A stretch of DNA of 64,000 bases from the NCBI GenBank assembly GCA_037176845.1, contig JAYKXP010000079.1:1-64000 (forward strand). Direction: 5' to 3'. Numbering within the stretch: the first letter of the stretch is position 1; each line of letters starts with the position of its first letter. A program made the position numbers and the translations under genes. The stretch is from Paramarasmius palmivorus (taxonomy: Eukaryota > Basidiomycota > Agaricomycetes > Agaricales > Marasmiaceae). This document shows positions 10,235 through 22,886 of this stretch, in pieces. Below the pieces are notes generated by a model. That model was not told the DNA's origin. It searched no databases and saw only the letters and a list, made by a program, of their open reading frames with translations.

Positions 10235-12000
10235 TGACTCTTGTTTTCCGACCGTCACCTTACCCTATTTTCTACTTACACGAGGAAACCCACAAAAGAT
10301 ATCTGGTATGTCTATATCGCATTTTTGAATTGAGTACCAGTCACTCAATCTTCAAGGGCTGGCTAGAACACGTACACGACTTGGGCAGGGGGTTTCCGAA
10401 CACAAACACAAGAATGGTGTCCTAGGATCGACTTGAAGGATGTAGATTTTGGAAGACGCACGATGCGGATGTTGCTATGTTGAAGGCTGAGGCTCCGGGA
10501 GATGAAGGGAGAATAGGGTGAGTCGTTGGTAATGAGGTACAAAGGTTGAGTTAGCTAACGACGACGACGACGACGACGTTACAGGTACGAACGAACGATG
10601 ATCCACCAGCATTACCAGTCAAACCTTACTGGCGAGAAGATGACAAGGATTCAACACCGAACGACACCTTTTTTGCTCTTTTCTTCCATCCGGCGCCCAG
10701 CTGGGAGCAAGAGTATGAGAAGGATAGGCAGGGATGGCTAGCTGGAGGCTACGGTTTTGGGTGAGTATTCGAAGCTCGAAGCTTTTGGCGTATCCACTGA
10801 TGGATGTACTTCTCTTCAAGGTACGGCATTGAGATAAACCAAAATGAACGAAACAGCAACGCGCTTTCTCGTATGGTGCGCTCAACCTTTTATCCCTATG
10901 GAAAGACTCGTTCTAATCATGCACTAGCTGCCTTAACCCTTGGCTGGGAAGTCTTCGACAACTTGTCGCTATCTCTTCATGGCAGCGTCGTTCCCTCAGT
11001 GTCATTGCGAGCGAGAACAGGAATGTGCACCTGTATTCGTGGTGCTCTAGCTGCGGGTTCCGAGACCAGCTGTTACTCTTGTTTTCTGCACGTCACCTAC
11101 TCTCCGTTCTATGTTTACCAGGAAAGCCGTGAAAGGTTTTTGGTATGTTTTTATTGCGGTTTTGATTGAAAAATAGGTTAACTAGTACTAGAATACGACT
11201 CGGGCAAGCCTTGGCGTTCCGCGAAGGTGCAGGCTATCATGATGACATAAAACACGACTAGGGCAGCGCTCGTTGACATTGTTCCGTTTGGGTCATATCA
11301 AGAGAACACTGGCCACTCGGTGAGTCTTTCATTACAAACCTTTGAGCTAGCTTATAATGGCGGTACAGGTACAAATGAGGCATTCCTTCTGCTAGAGGAG
11401 TACCCGATGGATACGGCTACCACCGATACCGCACGATATCAATCTTTTGCTCTTGCTTTCCGATACCTTGGCTACCGTTCAGGAGATCACCGGTTTGGAC
11501 CTCAAGTATCTCGATACCGTACCACATCTCATTCTTTGGCCGCCTCCTCTTCTCGACCCCGGCTTCCAATCAGAGGCTTTGGTTGCGATACGGTTCTTCA
11601 AGTAGATCTACAGCTACCGTTCGGTCTGTCATGGAGAGGAGAGGTTCCAGAGGAATCCAGCATTCAGCTGGGTTTAACCGTGCCTGGAGTATGGGTAGAA
11701 CATACGAGATGTGTTGCTTCCTTTTTCACAAGGACTAGGTAGTTCCCAAAACCTGAAGCTCGAGGAACATTTCCTGATGGTAACCTTGCTATTCACGGTT
11801 TAGGATACCGCGAAAGCAAACGACAAACGGCGGATACGGATGTATATGGTGCGTTCAATGCTTTTGTGTTTAGAAAAAACGTGGTTCTGACTGTTCATTT
11901 ACCAGTTGGGTGCTCGTCTGCAAGAACCCAGACGGGCTATAACCAGCGACCACTCGTACCCAAAGATGCGCAAAGCATACTGTCAAAGCGTTAGGGCTGG
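10235..12000 (+). pseudogene. fragments of an unidentified repeated gene family (plus-strand copies)
   Basis: Pieces near 10240-10435 and 11085-11170 share a spliced motif: a Tyr-rich strand, E(T/S)xxRxLV, then a donor reading GTATGT. The segment 11310-11345 is a near copy of an intron seen at 23130-23170 (TTTGAGCTAGCTTA shared). The segment 11825-11875 closely matches minus-strand 15295-15340: both read TAD(T/V)DVYGAFN in translation, over a stretch with only a few base changes. The frames are interrupted, so these are relics of one or two copies. The family is not recognised. Confidence 0.45.
10558..10578 (+). repeat. (ACG)7 microsatellite
   Basis: Seven perfect ACG units. No gene frame runs through it. 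Confidence 0.9.
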
Positions 12001-12509
12001 CACGTTATCGAACGATGTAAAAGCGTTAGGATTTCACGCGCTAGTATGACGTTCGGAAGCTGCTCATTCGAAGCAGCTCGGTCTTGTTAGTGTTATTGCC
12101 AGCCGAAGAGAACGTGAAGATCGCGAGGTGTTCGATTCTACGTGTTTCACGTCAGATGTCGTGATTGTGAGTCTTTTCAGGCTGTGCTTCGTATTGCCCT
12201 GATGTCATTCCTCGTACAAAGGATGCAAGACTATCTGGAGAGGCCTATATGCGTCGTACTTGTAATGGTTTTTCGGACATTATTGATTTGAAGCTTGACC
12301 TGTCGTGCGGCGAACTCAGTATAACCTCCTGTTGTATCACGGCCATGTATAAAAGTACAACAGCTTCTTTTTGCCATGGAATGAGCCCCAATATCCAAGC
12401 GAATTACGGTTCATTTCGACCGGATTCAGTGGAAATCTCGAGCTTCTTTGGGTGCTTCGACTTCTCGCTTTGATCCACATTCGTCGCTTCCTTCCTTACC
12501 ACCACCACG

Positions 12510-14675
12510 ATGAACCTCGCAAACCTAATGAGCTTCGACCGCGCCCCAAAGAAATACCACCAAGCTCTCCTCATCGCTCGCCTCATCCCTCACGATTCAC
12601 AATCCAAACCCTTCTACCGCTGCATCGCCGGTCTAAACCACCCATGGTGCTACGGTCGCGTCCCACTCGGCGCAACACGTCGTTTTTTCGCCTTGATCAA
12701 GAACCCAGACAACGCAGCCATCATCCGAGATGAGATTCGTCGTGCGCACGGAAAATACGGTCGACAAGGGGAAGAACCAAAGGTCCCTGAAATGGCGTTC
12801 CCGTATACACAGCTGTTGCTCACGCAGGCGTTCTTTTTGGATGTTGATGATCCGAGGGGACATTATGCTAGCGGAGGAGGGATGGAGCACGCGGTGCTTG
12901 ATCCTAATGTTGGGTGTTTTTGGTATTGGGGTGAGTTGTTCACGCGTTGATTTGAATGGGCTAAGCTGATGGTTTTTTGGATAGACACTAGTGACGAGGG
13001 GATAACGATCTTTGATATCACCGACCCTCTGAATCCAGCATATGGACATGCGTTTGATGATTCACCGTTTGTGCATGATGCGGAGTACTATGTACGAGCG
13101 TACTATGGAGAAAACTGCGGTGGCGATAGGATGACTGAGATTGACGTTCAGTGTCATCTCGACGTGTTGAAGCATGAACGCGTTCTTTCGTCTGAAGTTG
13201 TGGCGACAGTATGGCCTGATAGGTTTCGTACTTGGGAAAGTGCTGCTGTCAAGGAATCGAGGAACGATGAACCGTTCACGATGACACTTCTTCCTCAGCT
13301 GCCTTCACTTCAAAACCTTGTGTTGCGCCAGGTCGTCGAGCAGAGCACGGACGATGACTGTGATGAATATCTTGGAGATATTGCTGCCGCTCTCTCGAGT
13401 TCTAGTCTCCCAGATCCTGCGCAAAAGGCGCTGGTTCACGTCCTTCGACGAGAACTCGAGACGAACCCTGGTATCCTCGACCTGTCTGCACCGCGTTGTA
13501 CCTTGTCCAGCGACGCTATACGCGCAATAATCCCATCGCTACCTTCAGACGTCGTCAAAGCAATCAACCTATCTGGCATGCACACTCTCAACGTCCAACT
13601 CATCATCGACATCCTCAAAGCCTTTCCGCATCTTATCCGTCTCACACTTCTTGACACCAACATCTCCAACGAGGAGATCATGTACCTTTTATCCAGTCAA
13701 CCCAAACTCTTCTTCCGTTTGCACGACCTCATCCACCCCGCTCTCCTCACACGCTCCCCTCCTTCCCGCTCCTCTGCATCCTTCCCAAATAACCTCCTAC
13801 TCCCCAACCCCCTCCCCATCATGTCCTCGCTGCGCACGCTCCATGCCCAACACACTTCGTCCCCGTTAAGCTTCACGATCCTCCAAACAGACCGTTCAAA
13901 GTACTTCGGTGCCACACGCGGACACTGTATTGCCTCTATCTCATTCTTCCATCCCGAGAAAGTGTTACGGGGGTTAACAAAGTACCTTAAAGGTCTTCGA
14001 GTGGATATCCAATCAAAGATGTTCCCAGATAAATATATCGATGGGCAAGTTGGACCTTTGATGGCACTTTCCGCTTCTACACCCCTGTCTTCTTCACCTG
14101 ACACGACGCAAGCGATGAAGGGCTTCCCAGATGACAGAGAAGAGAGGCTGAGGTGGATGGGAAGGGGTGTTGGGATGGTTCCCATCAAGGGTACATACGG
14201 TGAGAGTGCGAAGGGATGGACGTTCGTGTTGGACTATGTCCCGCCGATAAGCTTGGCTAGTATCCATCTTGGGATGAAATACGCTGGGTATGGGTTTATT
14301 AAAGTTGATGTGGATACGGAAGGGGCGCGTGAGAGAGAGAGGTTGGTTTGGGAGTTGATGCAAACTGAGGTCGTTCCCAAGCCTTCTGACTCCGAACCCG
14401 AGATGAAGAAGGACGCAGCGGATATTGAGGAAAAGCTTGCAACGATGACTAGCAAGACGGTGAAGGTGTATGATATACGCGAGTTTGTGGAGGCTGTGGT
14501 TAAGGAAGGCAGGCCAAAGCCGAGTGAAGAGGTGATTAAAGCGTTTGAGGAAGCGATCAGTCCGAGTCCGTTGGGCCCGGTGTTGTTGTCGAGAGCGTTG
14601 AAGAAGATGACAGTGGAGGAGGTGAAGGGAGTCGTTCCGGGTTTGGGCATGGACGAACCAGACAACTCCGTCTAG
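12510..14675 (+). CDS. conserved agaricomycete-type protein of unknown function with an LRR-like core
   Basis: Two exons, 12510-12930 and 12985-14675, joined across a 54-base intron with phase kept (the Trp-Tyr-Trp end joins to DTSDEGITIFD), give 703 residues. Residues about 15-140 form a Cys/Trp-rich N-terminal region (FYRCIAGLNHPWCYG, then FFLDVDDPRGHYASGGG). Residues about 300-390 look like leucine-rich repeats (ILDLSAPRCTLSSDAI, INLSGMHTLNVQLIIDIL, LIRLTLLDTNISNEEI). The C-terminal third is helical and charged, ending in LGMDEPDNSV. No signal peptide or membrane segment is seen. A frameshifted paralogue lies at 23671-25647, and 5' fragments lie upstream of two NACHT genes (28526-28681 and 35640-35860). 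I know no function for this family; the repeated association with NACHT genes is the only contextual clue. Confidence 0.8.
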
Positions 14676-15190
14676 AATGTGTTGACATGTTCTCAAAGTT
14701 GCATCGGAATCAATTGTTGTACGGCGATATTGCTCACTACTTCTGTTTCATGAACAATTGAACAAAGTTGTAAGTTATAATCTACACGCGGTCTGAACCC
14801 TTGCAATAGATACAAAGCTCGGGTTCGCACTGGCATGCGACCCAACTCTTGGTTGGGGTGAGTGCTAGAATGGGTTGGGTCCCCTGACTCAACGATGCTC
14901 CTGACGATGGCCTCCCGAAATCGCTACTTGAAACCTCCAAGAATCATGTTGATGCGGATGAAACATAGCCAATGTAAGTAGAGTGGTAGCCATATCCATT
15001 GGATGCCGGGCGTTGATACCTGCGCGCTCATGATTAGCTATCTCGAATGTTTATAGAGATACATAGACTCACCGAGCAGCCAGTGCTCTTGAAATCACTA
15101 CACTACCAAAACTCCCAAAAGAACCAGCGCATTGTCTTTGCGGCGTGTTTTCTTGGTTGATGTAAAGACCAAACCGCCTTGAAGGAATGG
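14676..15190. other. intergenic stretch, no gene seen
   Basis: Downstream region of the LRR-like gene. It holds a weak inverted repeat (GACCCAAC near 14838 and GTTGGGTC near 14873) but no open frame of coding quality. Confidence 0.4.
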
Positions 15191-15199
15191 CTTCTTCCA

Positions 15200-16165
15200 A
15201 AGGTCAAGCCCTTAAGCGTGCATCTTGTCTGGGTTCTTGAAGACGAGCAGCTGGTATATGACACAGTCAGAACCATCATTTCCTGTAAAGACATAAGAGT
15301 TGAACGCACCATATACATCCACATCCGCCGTTTTTCGTGCGCAACATTCGTTTTTGTTGTATCTCGAACTGCGAAGAGCAATACGACCATTAGTAACTGT
15401 TCCTCGAGCATCGAGCTTCAGGTACTCACACAATTGTTTAGCCCTTGCCTTCTACCCATACTTTGAGCACCAAATTCCCCTTCCGAGTTGTGTACATCGG
15501 CGACAAAAACGCGCTGAGCCGTATCGCGAGCAAAGGTTCTGCATGAAAGCCAGGTTCTTGGGAGAAGGGTCGTGCAGTGTTGGTGGTACTGTACCCAAAA
15601 AAAGTTCTGTTGCAAGTACTTCCGAGTGAAGATGCTGCGCAGGACTGGTATCGCTTGTTCATCCCTGTACCGTCATTGTTAGCTGCTGTTGTAAACACCA
15701 CTCTTCCAACGATAGACTCACCCAGAGTTCCTCCTACTTCTCAGAGCCCAACAACCTCGTAAAGTCGGCAGTATGTTGAATGTTCTCTTGCCGCTAGGTT
15801 CGAATGGTGACGGTGCTGGTGCGTCGTCCTTTTATACCTGCACCATTATTGTCAGCTGGCTTGAATGTTCGTGCCTCGGCTTTACGGCCAATGATAGACT
15901 CACCCAACATTCCCTTTATTTTCGTAGAACTAGCAGCTTCTAAATTGTGGTACCGTCTTCGCTGTGTGCTCCCATAGTGACAGTCTGCACCTTTCCAATG
16001 TTTTTGTTCGAGTCGAGTTCGTGTTTGAGTCGTCCTTGGGGACTATTAGTGACCGGTATTTCACCCAAAATCCCAATAGAACATACCAAAATTCTTTCGT
16101 GTATTTCCTGGCGAAGGTCGAAATACCAGATGAACAGAAGGTGACGGTCGAGAAACAAGAATATC
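15200..16165 (-). pseudogene. minus-strand relic of the same unidentified family as 10.2-12.0 kb
   Basis: Reading from 16165 down: a segment with QEIHERIL followed by a GTATGT donor and an intron-like stretch ending TAATAG; then segments with GTGAGTCTATC donors at about 15902 and 15723; then the piece ending TADVDVYGAFNSYVF at about 15300. The frames change between pieces and stops interrupt, so a working protein cannot be assembled. Similarity to 11085-11940 is at the nucleotide level and in intron positions. It is arranged as an inverted partner of that copy around the LRR-like gene. Confidence 0.45.
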
Positions 16166-16734
16166 GCGCTTACCTCAGGCGCCCACTCCTCTCCGCAAGT
16201 CTACCACTACCTTTAACTCTTGCACCGGAGCCAGCTTGACATTGGTACGATAACAGCCATTTACAACCTCATCTGCCTCAACGACCAGCTCCTACTTATC
16301 GCCTCCCCTAAACGATTCGCCACCTCGAGGTTGAAGCCGACCTTCTACGGTAACCGCGAGTATAGTGGAGAGATGGGTGTCTGAGGTGCTGGAGTCCTCT
16401 CGTCCGCCTTGATAACCCGTAACCGCTGCCTTTCACCCGACTCCTTCGTCGCATACCCACACCATGCACTTCCTCCTCAAACCTCCAATACCCACCGTAC
16501 ACCGTATCCACCTTAGATATTCATCCCTGACCCCAGGCCTCCTCCTGAAACGGCATACCGAATGGCCATCGAGGAGTTTATATCAACGCGCAAGCCAGCT
16601 TAACGTGAAAGAAGGGCATGGACCTAGCTATAGGGCGGTTAGATTTGACTATGGTACAAATGCAACGGGGCTCAGGACCGTACATCTTTCTCCTTTTCCC
16701 AGTATACCACCCTTTTACGGACTCCTCGCTTTGG

Positions 16735-17740
16735 TAACTTCCTCTCGTAGCCTCAGCGGAATCCAGGAAGGACGACTGGACATTTGAGAACGTTTGTGCT
16801 ATTGAACACGGGCACGAGTTTGGGCCTGGAGACGCAAGAAACGGTCAGGATCAAGCTTCTCTAGCGATGATGGGTAGCGTACCGTAGTCTGCTTTTCTCG
16901 CCTTGCTCCTTCTTTCTGAGTGTTCCACCTTGGTCTTGGGTGTCCTTAAGACGCAGTAGTCAACGAGTTATCCGTGAACCTGCCTTTTGAGTACTCACCT
17001 CAGCTTGATTCGTCAAATTATCCCAGCTCTTCGCTCCTGCGACATGGTACCGCTTTACGCAGCTGTGAGCACCCAAAATTGACACCACCGGTACACCAAC
17101 ACTGTCGTTCCTTCCAAACCTGCGACCACCAAACAGAGTAAATCCCACCGAAAGGCTTGAAGCGTACAGTCGAGCGAGGATCGGAACCTCAAGCAGGCGT
17201 GCCAACGTGTTGAATCGTGCGTTGGAGGCTTGGGGCTTGGAACTCGGGTTTGATCTTCAAACTTCAACCAAGAACGAGTAGGTATGAATCAGGTAGGTAT
17301 TTAAGCATGTATCAAGTTGAATTCGGAATCGGGGGTAGTGGTTCTGCTGTATATATGTTGATTTTTAGCTAACGGTGAAGTGGTGGAAAATGGAAAAACG
17401 ACGAACCATTGTTACGCCCACCCGACTGTCTGGTCCGTCCCTTGCTCATTGTTACCATAGTTTCGAGCTGAAAACAAATTCTCCGGGGAGGGAAAAGCAG
17501 AGCAGAGGACGGAGGACGGAGGATGAGGAGAAGGTGTAGACTCGGAAGTCGGGAAATGACTAGTCCCATAGTTGCGTCCATCCCATAGCTCCTTCCCAAG
17601 ACTGAACGACCAGAATTATTGAATTTTCCTTTCACTATGATTCGTTACAGCGCAAGGGGGAAGTAAAGCCTTCAAAGGAGGTGATGGTGTCGGAAGAAGA
17701 GCAGAATGGGGTACATAAGCACCTAGTCTCCCCTAGGCAG
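16735..17740 (+). repeat. direct repeat R1, copy 1 (about 1.0 kb, non-coding)
   Basis: Aligns over most of its length, with small indels, to 25825-26850 in the same orientation. Shared landmarks include CTTCCTCTCGTAGCCTCA at the start, GATCAAGCTTCTC, GTCCTTAAGACG, GGTAGTGGTTCTGC/GGTATTGGTTTCTGC, CTGCTGTATATATGTT and a terminal GTACATAAGC box. No coding frame is conserved between the copies, so it behaves as non-coding or long-dead sequence. Confidence 0.75.
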
Positions 17741-17759
17741 ACTCGATATCGCTCGACGG

Positions 17760-18740
17760 CTCGCTTGATATGAGTCTGCTAGCAATCGCGGTCCCTTACC
17801 CGTTGCCTCCCTAGAGTTTTCCGCGAATCCGTATATAGAAATAAGATAAATCATGTGATGTAAAATTTTCGCCTGAGGCTTTGTTGACTTCGTTCAACAA
17901 CCACCGCGTTGATCATTACCATGCTTCAATAATGGACTATCCTTTTGCATAACACATTCCTGCGACCCCTTCAAGCCTGCGACCCGTTTCAATCAGATTT
18001 CGACCGTCTGTTAGAAGCCCCATTAAAACAGCCGACAATACTTTCTATCCAATTAATATATCCAGAATTCGACGTTCTCGCAGTCCAAATATCAAGCCAA
18101 AAGCACAAAGTATCGTCTCGTCATTGCCATCACTCGCTCAAAGTCAGCGCTACTCTGATGATAGTAGCATCGACGCAGATACAGTGTTATCCGCTTTGCG
18201 AGTTGGCGAGTTCGACAGAAGATTATGGTAATACCAAACAGTTGAAGGATCCAGCGGGATTCAGGGAATTCACGGGCAGTGTTGAGGCTGGAATTGATAA
18301 CAGTGGTGGTAAAACAGATTTCTGGGCGTACACTAGGCGTTGACGAACCGCGCCTGACTCGAGCATCTCAGATGACATCAGGATGATCCTTGCTGTCCTG
18401 ACTTTTCCCAAAGTACGTTGATGTTCTGATTGTGTGTTATTGGGAATTCAACTGTAGTATGTCCTGTTGGTCGAGGAATTAAGCTGCAACTTCAATGCTG
18501 AAGTCACAAGGAGTGAAAGGAAGGTCTGGATCTTTCATTGCAGCTTCGAGAAGAATCCAGTGCCCTTCAGGAGAGTTATAGGGGATTTTGGGGCGGGCTG
18601 GTCCTGGTGCGACCATGAAAACGCGTGAAGTCAGCCAAACGCGTCAAATTTGTTATCTAGAGTACCGGTCTTATCAACTGATAATCACATCATTGTGCTA
18701 GTCATGTGACATATATTTCGGGCAACGGGTTCGGACCGCG
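17760..18740. other. no supportable gene
   Basis: A 132-codon open frame at 17945-18343 (+) lacks any recognisable motif or splice context and is not called. Nothing else stands out. Confidence 0.35.
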
Positions 18741-18889
18741 AAAAAAAGCAGACTACATAAGCACCTGTTCACGGCTTGCATCGTTACCAGCACCACCATC
18801 GAAGCTGGAGGAGCTTGAACCATGCACTCTGGACAAGGTACGTCCTGGAATCTGCTATGAGGTGATACAATACTGATATCCCGTATAGT

Positions 18890-19075
18890 ATGACTGTAGG
18901 ATACAAATATCGACGATATGTCACCGTCGACTATCACTCGACCTCTAGGCTTGCACGCCAAGACAGCCTGCAGTGTACCATGAGTGGACGCAGAAAACTT
19001 CTACGGCAACGAGAATGGGACATTGATATCGTTCAGAAGCTGAAAGTGCTATATCGGAAGCCTTTCCATCTTTGA
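18890..19075 (+). CDS. possible small gene convergent with the first NACHT gene
   Basis: A 61-codon frame starts just after an intron-like stretch (GTACGT at about 18838 to TATAG at 18889). Upstream is a promoter-like CTACATAAGCACC box at 18753. The protein is basic (SGRRKLLRQREWDIDIVQKL) and unrecognised. The argument for reality is that the same arrangement recurs: the box, the exon and the GGTAYG donor are also seen near 26.82-26.93 kb beside the truncated NACHT copy. The part equivalent to GGGACATTGATATCGT recurs at about 32630 beside the second NACHT gene. It could equally be a non-coding transcript. Confidence 0.3.
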   Translation: MTVGYKYRRYVTVDYHSTSRLARQDSLQCTMSGRRKLLRQREWDIDIVQKLKVLYRKPFHL

Positions 19076-19262
19076 CGAGCTGTGCGTATGTACGTGTGGA
19101 TGGCAATCATTGAACAATTTCTGACCGTTGTATTCAGAGAATGCTACAGTAGAGGATAAGGAATGTGGGTAGTATCAGGCCAAACAGCAAATGGAATACA
19201 TCGCCACGGTGTTTTTATCATTGGGAGCGTCCAGCGGGTCCGAGTCCATGCCCTTCTTGGCC

Positions 19263-21974
19263 TCAGTGACTGATGGGAGTTTCCGCAACTGTGGTTCACA
19301 TAGGATCAGTAACCGCCGCCGCCTCTACTGCCAAAACTCACCCAGTATTCGCTTGACGTGTATTCCAGCTTTGTTCTCTTCCGTTGTTTCTGCGCCGACT
19401 AAAGTAGCCACTTCGTCCACCACGTTGGTGTCCTCATCGACTAGAACTTCACCTGCCAGACGGTACAAGTTGTCTATCTCTCCCAAACATTCAACTCTGC
19501 AGACCGGGATCAATGATGGTGTACATGTAGACGTTTCCAAACCGAGCACCTGGCGGCGTTCTGCTACCAACATTTTGAGGGTATAGAAGTCCTGTTTCTG
19601 TTCCGTAGTTCAGTGCTAGAATAGAAGATACTATTCGTGACAATTACCTTTGCTAGGTCGAGATGGCATACACTATCATCTGTATCATTCTCGATATCAT
19701 TGACGAGCCTTTCTGTGATACAGTCTCTCAGAGAGACTAGCAACCTATCGATAGCCTCTGCCTTCTCTCGGCGAATAGTGAAGACCGACCAAGACGGAGG
19801 CAACTTTTGATCAGCTGGGAGCACACAGTACTTACCCGGCGAGTCTCCAGGGTAGGGGACACAGACATAATAAAGTTCCCCACTTGGAGCCTTGTTATAG
19901 CTCGTCCAGGGATGATCCTCGCCGTAACCAAAGAACTTACACCACTTGTGGCTCCGAGGCTCAGTACTGTATAGGAGGTTTTCAACGCTCGTTATGATGT
20001 GAATAAAATCTGAAGCCGATGCGCTGGGCGATGCGACACAGAAGCTGCACAAAAAGGTCTTCATTTTATCAAGAAACATCATCGGAGGAGAATCTAAGGA
20101 CTATTGGGTATCTTGTTAGTTATAGTGCACCGGAATACAAAATGTCCTCACCTCTGCCCACACCACGGCACGTTTGAACTCTACAAGGCTTGGAGTATAT
20201 CCAGATGACGATAACAGCAGTGATGCAAAAAAAAATGGGTCAAACCGGTCCAAGGCTGCCAATAGTGAATCGCTGGGTGACTCTACAGCGAGCACTAGAT
20301 CAAACACTCGATCTAGTCGAAGTCTTGTGTCCATGAAATACCACGTTGATCGCGGGATAGGTGTGGAAATGTTCTGGTAACGTTCTTGGGACTTGATCAC
20401 AATAGCGCGGAAGAATGCCTGGGCTACTAGATCCAGGTACTGTGATTCACTTAATTCTTTTGCGAGATAAACTCCGGAACGCGAGGGATCCAAGAGGAAC
20501 TCTGTGAAAGAAGCATGGTGGATCCACACCGTGTTTCTATTGTCATCGGGCACCTCTATAACGGCATGCAATTTGAATAACAGACTTTCCAATTTGCCAG
20601 TGTTGAACCCAAGAAGTGCTGCAATGTGTTTTGTAGAGCGTAGGATGGAAGTTTTCTCGTCATGCTGCTCTGGAGTGCGCGAGATCCTACGTTCCCATTT
20701 TTCCGATTCGACGAGTGGTGTGACAGTGCTAGGGGTGACAAGAAGGCGTAGAACCTTTCGAACGTCATCCCAATGGGGACATGTCGATAAGATTTGGCGA
20801 TAAAGGAGATCCAAGTCAGGATATGGCGACTCGGGAAGGTCATCTGCCCGGATACGAAGAATATCTTCTAGGCGCTTTGTTGGATCATCATCGTCACTCT
20901 CGAGGTACTTCATGACGGTGGCAGCGAAAATGAATTGTCCACAGGCTCTCTCAACAAGTTTCCGTATCACATCTTCACCGGGCCACGAGACGTCGATGTG
21001 ACGCAGCGCGTGGTGCCTGTCCTGTAACTGCGTGAACCGATGATGGAAATATGTGGCTATATCTCGTGTAACCTCTCCAATAGCCAGAGAGTGCAGAAGG
21101 GACGTGAGGGAGTCTTGCTCGAATGCTCGACAGATACGGGGCTCTGGACGACTGGCAACAAGAAACATTAGACGACATCGTGGTATGGCCTCGCATATCA
21201 TCGCGATGAGTCTTTCCTGGGAAGGTATCAAGACGCACTCATCAAGCCCATCGATGACTAGCACATTCGGAAGAATGAGCCATGCCTCAGGTTCGACATT
21301 CAAGCACGGCCCGAGGATCAGTTTCCGGAACTGATCCTCAAATGAAAGTCGGAATACTCCCGGGGTCGAGCGAATGGTTTCGGTGATCAATGGGCCAAGT
21401 ACCTCGCGGAGAGGTTCCGAGGTGAGGAACTGGTAGACGATGGTGGCGACAAAAGGGTCCAGTTTGTCTCGGGTGGAATCATTGCGAGAGAAGAAAAAGC
21501 TTGCAGCAAAGCGATGGCCCATATTCTTTCCCGCTCGATTCCTCTGGCAGACATGCCACGGTAACAGTGTTCCTACTAACAGTTTCCCTTTGCAAGCGTG
21601 GTTCTCGCACACATTCTGCATTACTGCAGACTTTCCAACCCCTGCTCGCCCATGAATCCAAAATATTGGCCGAGTCGATGGCTGTTCCTTGATCCATCTA
21701 CGGCACTTTGCAAGTATCTTGGCACGAGTTCCGGGAAGACAGTTGGGAGGTGGACATCGTTGTTCGGAGTTGTGAAGTGCGTTTAGAGCGGCATGTTCTG
21801 CGACGGACTTGAGGACTTCATTGACTAGGTGAAGTGTTAGTAGACGAATCTAAGATCAAAATCACACCAACCTGACGAGTCCAAATTGTACGTTGGGTTA
21901 TTGATTTGATCCCCATAAACGACATTGTGTGCACCGCCGGTTATGGAGACACCTTGGCTATAGTTGAATGCCAT
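19263..21974 (-). CDS. NACHT-domain NTPase (fungal STAND/NLR-like), copy 1
   Basis: Five exons: 21974-21872, 21824-20152, 20100-19648, 19591-19342 and 19288-19263, giving 834 residues. The first exon encodes a short N-terminal motif (GGAHNVVYGDQINN). After a linker ending PPPNCLPGTRAKIL comes the Walker A motif GRAGVGKSA (about residues 93-101); Walker B is LVIDGLDEC (about 223-231), followed by a sensor-like LVASRPEPRI. The region to about 590 is the helical NACHT-associated part (HHRFTQLQDRHHALRHIDVSWPGEDV). Exon 3 carries the family block PPSWSVFTI. The acidic C-terminus has no WD40, ankyrin or TPR repeats. An ATG further in would drop Walker A, so the start at 21974 is chosen. STAND proteins of this class act as ligand-gated switches in fungal self/non-self responses; that role is inferred from the family. 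Confidence 0.8.
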
Positions 21975-22274
21975 TGTCTGAGCTTAGGGAAGAATTGGGA
22001 GCCGTGGGTGGGATGTAGAAGGGGCTCGGAACTGCAGTATCCAGGACAGAAATGCTGTTTCCTCGTATTTATCAACCAGTAATGAACGGGGATGAGAATC
22101 GTAGAGAGAGAGAGGGCTACGGATGCGGAGGAAAGGAAGAGGTATGGCGATAACTCAGGGTACGAGTCAGAGCCCTGATTGCAACTGGGATAAAAGGCAG
22201 AGCTCCGGAAGCGTGGCAGCCCTGCTTTTCTTGGAAGTTGGGAGCTCCTCATGTTCACCAGCTGACTACTTGGT

Positions 22275-22335
22275 GTCATGGATGCGGTGTACTCCTTGAT
22301 AAACGCTGTGTTCAATGAATGAACATGATTGACAG
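22275..22335 (-). promoter_or_regulatory. duplicated NACHT upstream segment
   Basis: Starts about 300 bases upstream of the NACHT copy 1 start codon. The 60-base stretch (GGATGCGGTGTACTCCTTGA core) recurs at about 28233-28300 upstream of the truncated NACHT copy, so the flank was duplicated with the gene. No defined protein-binding site can be named. Confidence 0.45.
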
Positions 22336-22886
22336 GGAATACATACTGTACGTGTACCCAGCTCTGATGCACATTCTTCATTTGCGAATGGACGACGTCA
22401 CGGCCACGGCGGGCAAAAAGCCCGGTTACAAAGGATAAAGCCGGAAGAACACCTCGTTGGTATTATGTACCTTCCTATTCTTCCTAAGTAGTTGATTTCC
22501 TCTCAAGTCGGCGCAGAGTTTGGGAAGATGGGATCGATTTTTGTTGTCAATTGACCTGCACTCAACTCGGTGCAGGGTAGTAAGAGTACAGGGTGATGCA
22601 CGCAGCGCGAGCCTGTATCTCCTTCTCCTTCTCTCTGTGCCGCCTTTCCACTTCCACATACTAGCCCCAGCCGAATTAGAAGAGAACTCAAGCATCACTA
22701 CCGGCAGCGATGAATACAGAAGGCAGTGACGCAGCGAGGACATGGTTCGCGGCCATTCGAAGAAAGACCGGGGCCCAGACCTGGGCAATGGGGAATGGCT
22801 AGTGATTTTGAACGCAGTGGTTATTTAGGAAGGCACGGAGTTGCAGGAATCAGCTTGCCCTAGAGACATCAAAAGAAAAGTCATAA

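Noticed and set aside
14830..14885. Inverted repeat GACCCAAC/GTTGGGTC as a possible terminator or MITE end
   Set aside because: Only 8 bp with an interrupted arm; no target duplication and no second copy.
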